DNA from: Cruorifilaria tuberocauda
Taxonomy: Eukaryota > Nematoda > Chromadorea > Rhabditida > Onchocercidae
Direction of reading: 5' to 3'
NCBI GenBank assembly: GCA_013365365.1
Contig: JABVXU010000518.1
Span: 1-37,997 of the forward strand
Length of the DNA: 37,997 nt
Each line of letters begins with the position of its first letter. Position 1 is the first letter of the stretch. A model generated the notes under the pieces. That model searched no databases and was not told the origin of the DNA. It saw only the letters and a list, made by a program, of their open reading frames with translations. The position numbers were made by a program, and so were the translations under genes. This document shows, one piece after another, positions 34,201-37,997 of the stretch.

Positions 34201-34882
34201 TTTCATATGCTTAAAGAATTTCATATATATAATATTATTTCAACGAAGAAAGTTTTATGATAGATTAGCGTAAAATTATCTTTGAAAAATTTAAATCAAA
34301 AAAGAGAGAAACACTTTTTCTTTGTTTTCATACATCATCTTTGATAAGTGAAAATTTATCATGTTTTTGGAAATTAACGTTTTGGTAATTTTAAATGATT
34401 AAAAATTAGTATTATGATGATTTTGAATGATTGAAAATCAGTATTTCGATAATTTTGATTGGAAATTAATGTTTCGATCATTTTAGATGATTACAAATTC
34501 ATACTTTGATAATTTTAAAGATTGCAATTCGATGTTTTGATAATTTTAAATGATTGGAAGCTAATATTTCGATAATTTTAAATGACTGGAAATTAATACC
34601 TTGAATGAATTCACTTTTATACTTTAGGCACCACTAACCACTCATACATTCATGAAACGCGATGTTATTTTTAATTTCCGTCCTGGAATAATGTAAGCAT
34701 TTTGTTAAATTCATTTTTGAATCTCAGCTAAACTAAACTAAAATTTAAATTACATCTAAAACAAAATTTAAAATTATAAAATATCTACGTGTGATAAAAA
34801 TTTCTTCAGGTATCGCGTTAGAAAAGGTATCAATATCTGGTCAATACCTCTAGGTTTTATCATTGGTACCTGCACTGGGTAA
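31291..34882 (+). CDS. Unrecognised secretory-pathway glycoprotein
   Basis: I do not recognise this family. Exons: 31291-31356, 31604-31803, 32484-32734, 33330-33403, 33859-34044, 34628-34692, 34810-34882; every junction is in phase and the join gives 304 residues. Residues 1-20 (MLLDKLLFILLLQAIINVLN) are a typical signal peptide, so the product should enter the ER. N-glycosylation sequons stand at N45, N75, N96 and N156/N157. Four Cys follow the signal (87, 93, 139, 254) and one lies near the end (302). Residues 288-304 form a hydrophobic tail, which could be a GPI-type signal or the start of a membrane helix. The stop TAA at 34880-34882 overlaps a good donor (GGGTAAGA), so a longer form spliced into a later exon is possible. 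The acceptor of exon 2 (TAATTAAG) has no pyrimidine tract. The signal peptide exon makes the start choice fairly firm. Confidence 0.7.
31529..31603. repeat. ATTAACAATGATGATGATAA repeats abutting a splice acceptor
   Basis: Three copies of a 26 to 27-base unit, ATTAACAATGATGATGATAA with variants. The last copy runs directly into the acceptor AATTAAG of exon 2 of the orphan glycoprotein gene. The array replaces the pyrimidine tract normally found there. Confidence 0.75.
32215..32435. repeat. GATAAGCATTTAGCTTACTATT repeats
   Basis: An isolated copy near 32223, then five adjacent 24 to 27-base units from about 32318. Each has GATAAGCATTTAGCTTACTA or a variant. They sit in the intron before exon 3 (32484) of the orphan glycoprotein gene. 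Each unit contains AAGC...GCTT, a small palindrome. Confidence 0.78.
32749..33040. repeat. 106-bp tandem repeat, about 2.7 copies
   Basis: The word ATATGATAATCAGTGATAATG recurs at 32778, 32884 and 32990, exactly 106 bases apart. Copies 1 and 2 match over most of their length, including TTAATACAGTACAATTTTAT. The first partial copy starts within or right after the donor of exon 3 (32734) of the orphan glycoprotein gene, so the intron 3 start region itself may have been part of the duplication. Confidence 0.88.
34345..34606. repeat. TTTCGATAATTTTAAATGATTGG repeats
   Basis: About seven diverged units of 30 to 40 bases with the core GATAATTTTAAATGATTGGA. They lie in the intron between 34045 and 34627 of the orphan glycoprotein gene and end about 20 bases before the next acceptor. 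Confidence 0.75.
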
Positions 34883-35691
34883 GAAGCTTAATTTTTTTTT
34901 TCCTTCTACTCAATTTCAACTTATAATTTTAATTTATAAACTCTACGGAAACCTGAAATGTCACGAAATCTCTCTCAACCTTAATCTCTAATTTCAACTA
35001 TTTAAATTATTTTTCTATGAGTCATTACTTGTGAAATGCAAGACTTGCATGACATCTCTACGGGATATTCTCATTCTCGTGATAAGAACTGTCTTATGGA
35101 ATTTCAACCCATCTGCACGTTCTCACAGATTCCTTCCCACAGTAGCCTTTATCTTTCCTTACCATCCTCTAAACCGTATCCCTACAGAATGACAGGGTAA
35201 AGCTATACAAGTACCGTAGAAGCCCTTCAGTTCGGCTTAATTTCTGATGTATTCTAATTTTTTTTCTCATTTGTTGTTTGAATTGTAACAATAAGAGTAA
35301 TTGCGCAATAATTAAAATATTGAATGACTATAATTATTACTCAACAGTAATGAAATATTGCTTCATATCACACATTCTTGTAAAAAGTAATTTTACTAAT
35401 CACTTGTCTAATTAAGCAATAAAACCTTGATGCTATCAATAATGGCTAATGTAAATATATTTTTTACTACCTGAGATCTCTGCTCAGAGATAAAATGATT
35501 GCATTTAATTCTTAATATTCTTTTCCTTCTTTTCAATATTATCAATCTATTTTCAATATTTTTGGATTACGATATTTGAAAATAATTTAGAATTTAATTA
35601 TTTCTGTCAAAATTGTTATTCTCTTTCTCGGTATGTTGGATGTTTTAGAATTTATAAATTACACAAAATGTTGCAATTGTACAGTTCGGGA

Positions 35692-35739
35692 AACGTGTTG
35701 CACTGCGCAGAAAAATGTGTTGCATAATGCAAACACGTT
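35692..35739. repeat. Nested inverted repeats AACGTGTTGCA / TGCAAACACGTT
   Basis: AACGTGTTGCA (35692-35702) pairs with TGCAAACACGTT (35728-35739) with one bulged base. The shorter GTGTTGCA (35717-35724) pairs with TGCAAACAC (35728-35736) around TAA. The left arm and the inner arm thus compete for the same right arm, giving two alternative hairpins. Confidence 0.55.
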
Positions 35740-35786
35740 TTTGGGACGTGTAATTGGGTGCATTGATCCGGAGAGAAGGTTATTGG

Positions 35787-35798
35787 AATCACGTGATT
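35787..35798. promoter_or_regulatory. Palindromic E-box AATCACGTGATT
   Basis: Perfect 12-base palindrome with core CACGTG, 550 bases before the suca-1 ATG. It shares the ten bases ATCACGTGAT with the palindrome upstream of the stam-1 homologue. Possible bHLH site; binding is inference. Confidence 0.4.
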
Positions 35799-36296
35799 GT
35801 AGTACCGTTGGAATTGCGTGACTCTAGGGATTGTTTGACTCTAGCACCGTTGGGATTACTTTGTTGTAGCACTGTTAATTGAGTTCAGATGCTTTATTTC
35901 GCTTAAATGTGATATTATTAATATGCTCTTTCTGTATGAATTTGTTGAGTCCTTCCGTCTAAAATTTGCATTTGAAAGAAAGTGTGGAATATGACCAATA
36001 TATTTATTTGATGTGAATCAAGTCTCTACACTAAAACTTGGTTAAAGTTAATAGTGCAGGTGCAGGAGCAGTATTGTAAATGATTTTTATGGTAATGTGA
36101 GTGTTTTATATTGGCTAATATTTTGCTATCGTTTAATCTAATCAATTTTTTAGTAATTCATTTGTTGAAATTGATTGATGATTGATAGCCTTACGAATGT
36201 TTTCTTTTATTCCATAACACAAACCATTTCTACTTCATTCCCATATTAGGCTATGTAGTAGAATGATCTGTTCTTTATATCTTTTGTATATGTTGG

Positions 36297-36347
36297 TTTT
36301 TTTTTTCAGAGTGGCTTTTATCCTCAATACTTTTGGTAACGTGGACC
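36297..36347 (+). promoter_or_regulatory. Trans-splice acceptor and leader of suca-1
   Basis: A run of T ending in TTTTTTCAG at 36309 gives an excellent acceptor 38 bases before the ATG at 36348. No upstream coding exon is seen, so spliced-leader addition is the simplest reading. An in-frame TAA (36337-36339) before the ATG supports this start. Confidence 0.65.
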
Positions 36348-37880
36348 ATGATTCGACGGGATCAGAAGTTGTTCATGAAAGCCTATAAGGTTTCATTTTC
36401 GTACATGTCTGCAAAATATTTAGTCGCGACAAAAAAAAAATACTCATAGCTTAGCTATTTAATAAAAGGTACAGTTTACGATTGAGATGATATTCTGTAG
36501 ATGTGAATCTTCGAGCCTTATAACTGATATAGTTTTGAAGAATAAATTCCATCCCTCTCAGTTAGAATACAGTCTCCAAGAAATAGAATGAGGCTTTTTT
36601 TTTAACTTCTACAGTGAAACGATATTCGGCAATTATTTACTGGGATTTTATTTTTGATTATCTTTTTTTCATTTTTTTAATAGGCTTTGGTGCCCGTTAT
36701 ACGCAAATTAAGTCTTAAAGAACATCAAGGTATATCGTTACTGAAACAGGCTAGCATACCTGTTGCACCATTTGGTGTTTCCCGAAATGCTGATGGATTG
36801 TATGAAGAAGCTAAAAAAATTGGTGAGTTTATCTATTTAAAAATGAATGTTGTAATATTTATTATATTCGATGAACGAGGTACAAAAAATTGTTCAGTGA
36901 TTTGGTTGATTTCGTATTTTGTTCGTAGGAGTTAATTTTCCTATAAATGCTGTAAATTTAAATTGAGTAATCGGTGTGAAACTAAGAGAATAATGTTATA
37001 CGATACCTATTTAAAAGTACAGTGCGTTGAATTTTGTCTTGATCAATCGATTGATCGATTATAGTGATAATGATAATTTTTATTTATCTGAAGAGCCGTC
37101 AATCATATATCGTTCTTAAACCGTTTTATTTCAGGTGGTAAAGATCTCGTCGTAAAAGCTCAAGTGTTGACTGGTGGACGTGGAAAGGGTTATTTTGAGT
37201 CAGGCTTACAAGGTGGAGTTCAACTCGTTTTTTCGTAAGTTCCTTAGTTCTTTTTTATATAAAAAAGAAATGAAGTAGAATAAAATTTATCAAATTACAT
37301 TGTTTATATATTTACAACATACAATGTGGAATTTTCTAGCCCTGAAGAAGCACGTGAAAAAGCTTCAATGATGTTAGGTTCGAAAATTTTCACCAAACAA
37401 ACAGGTGAGGCTGGTAAACTTTGCGATGAAGTGATGATTTGTAAACGGTTATTTACACGGCGAGAATTCTACTTTTCCATTACAATGGATCGACATACTG
37501 GAGTATGTTCGCATCACCGAACTTGCATTTTCTAAATGCATACTTTACTTCGTTTGTCCACTTAATTTTTTATCCTCTTTTTAATATGTGCTTTTGCTCT
37601 TCTCTTCCGTCTTAGTTTAATATATAATTTTTAAGTTTACTATTTTTTCCAGATATTTCGCTTTCCCATTCATTGTTCTGTTTCAAATGTCTTTTCCCTT
37701 TTCTAAGCAAAACACTTGTTATTACAGGGTCCAGTAGCTATAGGTTCGTCGAAAGGTGGCGTTAACATAGAGGAAGTAGCTGCGAAAGACCCGAAGGCTA
37801 TAGTCAAATGTCCAATCGACATATTTGAAGGCATGACAGATGCACAAGCGAGTTTAATGGCTGATCAAATGGGTTTCAAG
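36348..37880 (+). CDS. suca-1: Succinate-CoA ligase, ADP-forming beta subunit (5' part)
   Basis: Mitochondrial TCA-cycle enzyme: converts succinyl-CoA and ADP to succinate and ATP, as a dimer with the alpha subunit. Exons in the window: 36348-36389, 36684-36822, 37135-37234, 37340-37502, 37728-37880, coding 199 in-frame residues. The last exon ends in AAG before GTTTTT, and the gene runs past the right edge. Residues 1-22 are basic ([20 protein letters not shown]) and fit a short mitochondrial presequence; the mature part begins near [17 protein letters not shown]-grasp signatures: [12 protein letters not shown] (68-79), [26 protein letters not shown]-like [36 protein letters not shown] and PIDIFEGM. 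The FSPEEA, TKQTGE and RREFYF words favour the ADP-forming (SUCLA2) over the GDP-forming (SUCLG2) branch. The first four introns have canonical splice sites. Confidence 0.93.
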
Positions 37881-37997
37881 GTTTTTAATTTGATTCTGAT
37901 AAGTCTTGATTCTGATTATCTTTTCTCTATCACCAAAATTACGAAAAGCTTTCCAATACAAAGTAACAAGCTTTTCGTAGAATATACTATATATATA
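37881..37997. other. Intron 5 of suca-1, cut by window end
   Basis: Starts with GTTTTT at 37881 and runs to the right edge, ending in an AT-dinucleotide run. Remaining exons, including the C-terminal CoA-ligase domain, must lie beyond it. Confidence 0.7.

Larger units (their letters stand above)
34883..36300. other. Non-coding region between orphan glycoprotein gene and suca-1
   Basis: 1.4 kb on the same strand as both neighbours. 35030-35220 and 35680-35870 are less A/T-rich than average. The latter has repeated CTCTAGCACCGTTGGGATT-like words, a TCACGTGA palindrome and nested inverted repeats. A 62-codon Cys-containing open frame at 35633-35821 has no splice or family support. The 3'UTR of the upstream gene and the promoter of suca-1 should both be here. 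Confidence 0.55.

Noticed and set aside
35633..35821. 62-codon Cys-containing open frame
   Set aside because: It overlaps the palindrome-dense patch, has no acceptor or donor in a useful phase and no family resemblance.
36060..36175. Possible extra last exon for the orphan glycoprotein gene after GTGCAG
   Set aside because: The phase fits, but the acceptor context is weak and the peptide is unremarkable; the stop at 34882 already closes the frame.
31291..37880. Operon of the orphan glycoprotein gene and suca-1
   Set aside because: They share a strand, but 1.4 kb separates stop and next ATG, larger than typical nematode operon spacing, and nothing else links them.
1..37997. tRNA, rRNA, spliced-leader RNA or transposase genes
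   Set aside because: No tRNA-like A/B boxes in correct spacing, no rRNA-like sequence and no transposase, reverse-transcriptase or integrase motifs were seen by eye; a covariance-model and repeat-library search would be needed to exclude them.

Overview
This window looks like nuclear DNA of a nematode, most probably a filarial or other spirurid worm. It is very AT-rich, with frequent homopolymer A/T runs. The genes are split into many exons of about 40 to 250 bases, and most introns end in TTTCAG, TTTTAG or TATAG. Several genes have a strong 3' splice acceptor just upstream of the ATG with no matching upstream exon, as expected for spliced-leader trans-splicing. The species assignment is inference from composition and gene style. 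No bacterial, viral, transposon or RNA gene was recognised.

Layout from left to right. 1-2779 is non-coding and begins with CAA/CCA and pyrimidine-rich minisatellites. 2844-11027 (+) is a five-exon gene for an NLF-1/FAM155 (NALCN channel auxiliary factor) homologue. It has a very long Thr/Ser-rich N-terminal region, a 4.2 kb repeat-bearing second intron, and a GC hairpin directly before the ATG. 11028-17240 is a 6.2 kb non-coding stretch with several tandem repeats. 17249-20547 (+) is an eight-exon STAM homologue (ESCRT-0: VHS, UIM, SH3, GAT core). 21156-22597 (-) is a four-exon CutA homologue, tail to tail with STAM. 24515-25598 (+) is a small unrecognised membrane protein. 26923-29995 (-) is a nine-exon ERGIC3/Erv46 homologue. 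31291-34882 (+) is a seven-exon unrecognised secretory glycoprotein, head to head with ERGIC3. From 36348 (+) to the right edge lie the first five exons of the ADP-forming succinate-CoA ligase beta subunit (SUCLA2 / suca-1), cut by the window end.

The genes do not form one pathway. NLF-1 (ER maturation of the NALCN/NCA channel), ERGIC3 (ER-Golgi cargo cycling) and the two secretory or membrane orphans all belong to the secretory route. STAM acts in endosomal sorting, SUCLA2 in the mitochondrial TCA cycle, and CutA has no settled role in animals. Same-strand neighbours are 1.4 to 6.2 kb apart, so there is no clear operon.

I found no convincing undescribed multi-gene system. The items most worth following are the 7-bp GC hairpin with a GCAA loop in the nlf-1 leader, the two orphan genes, a decayed duplicate of a CutA exon end, and an 80-bp higher-order repeat beside an nlf-1 splice acceptor. 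All exon boundaries were set by eye from reading frame, splice consensus and remembered family sequence. Each joined CDS keeps an open frame throughout, but none was checked against transcripts.
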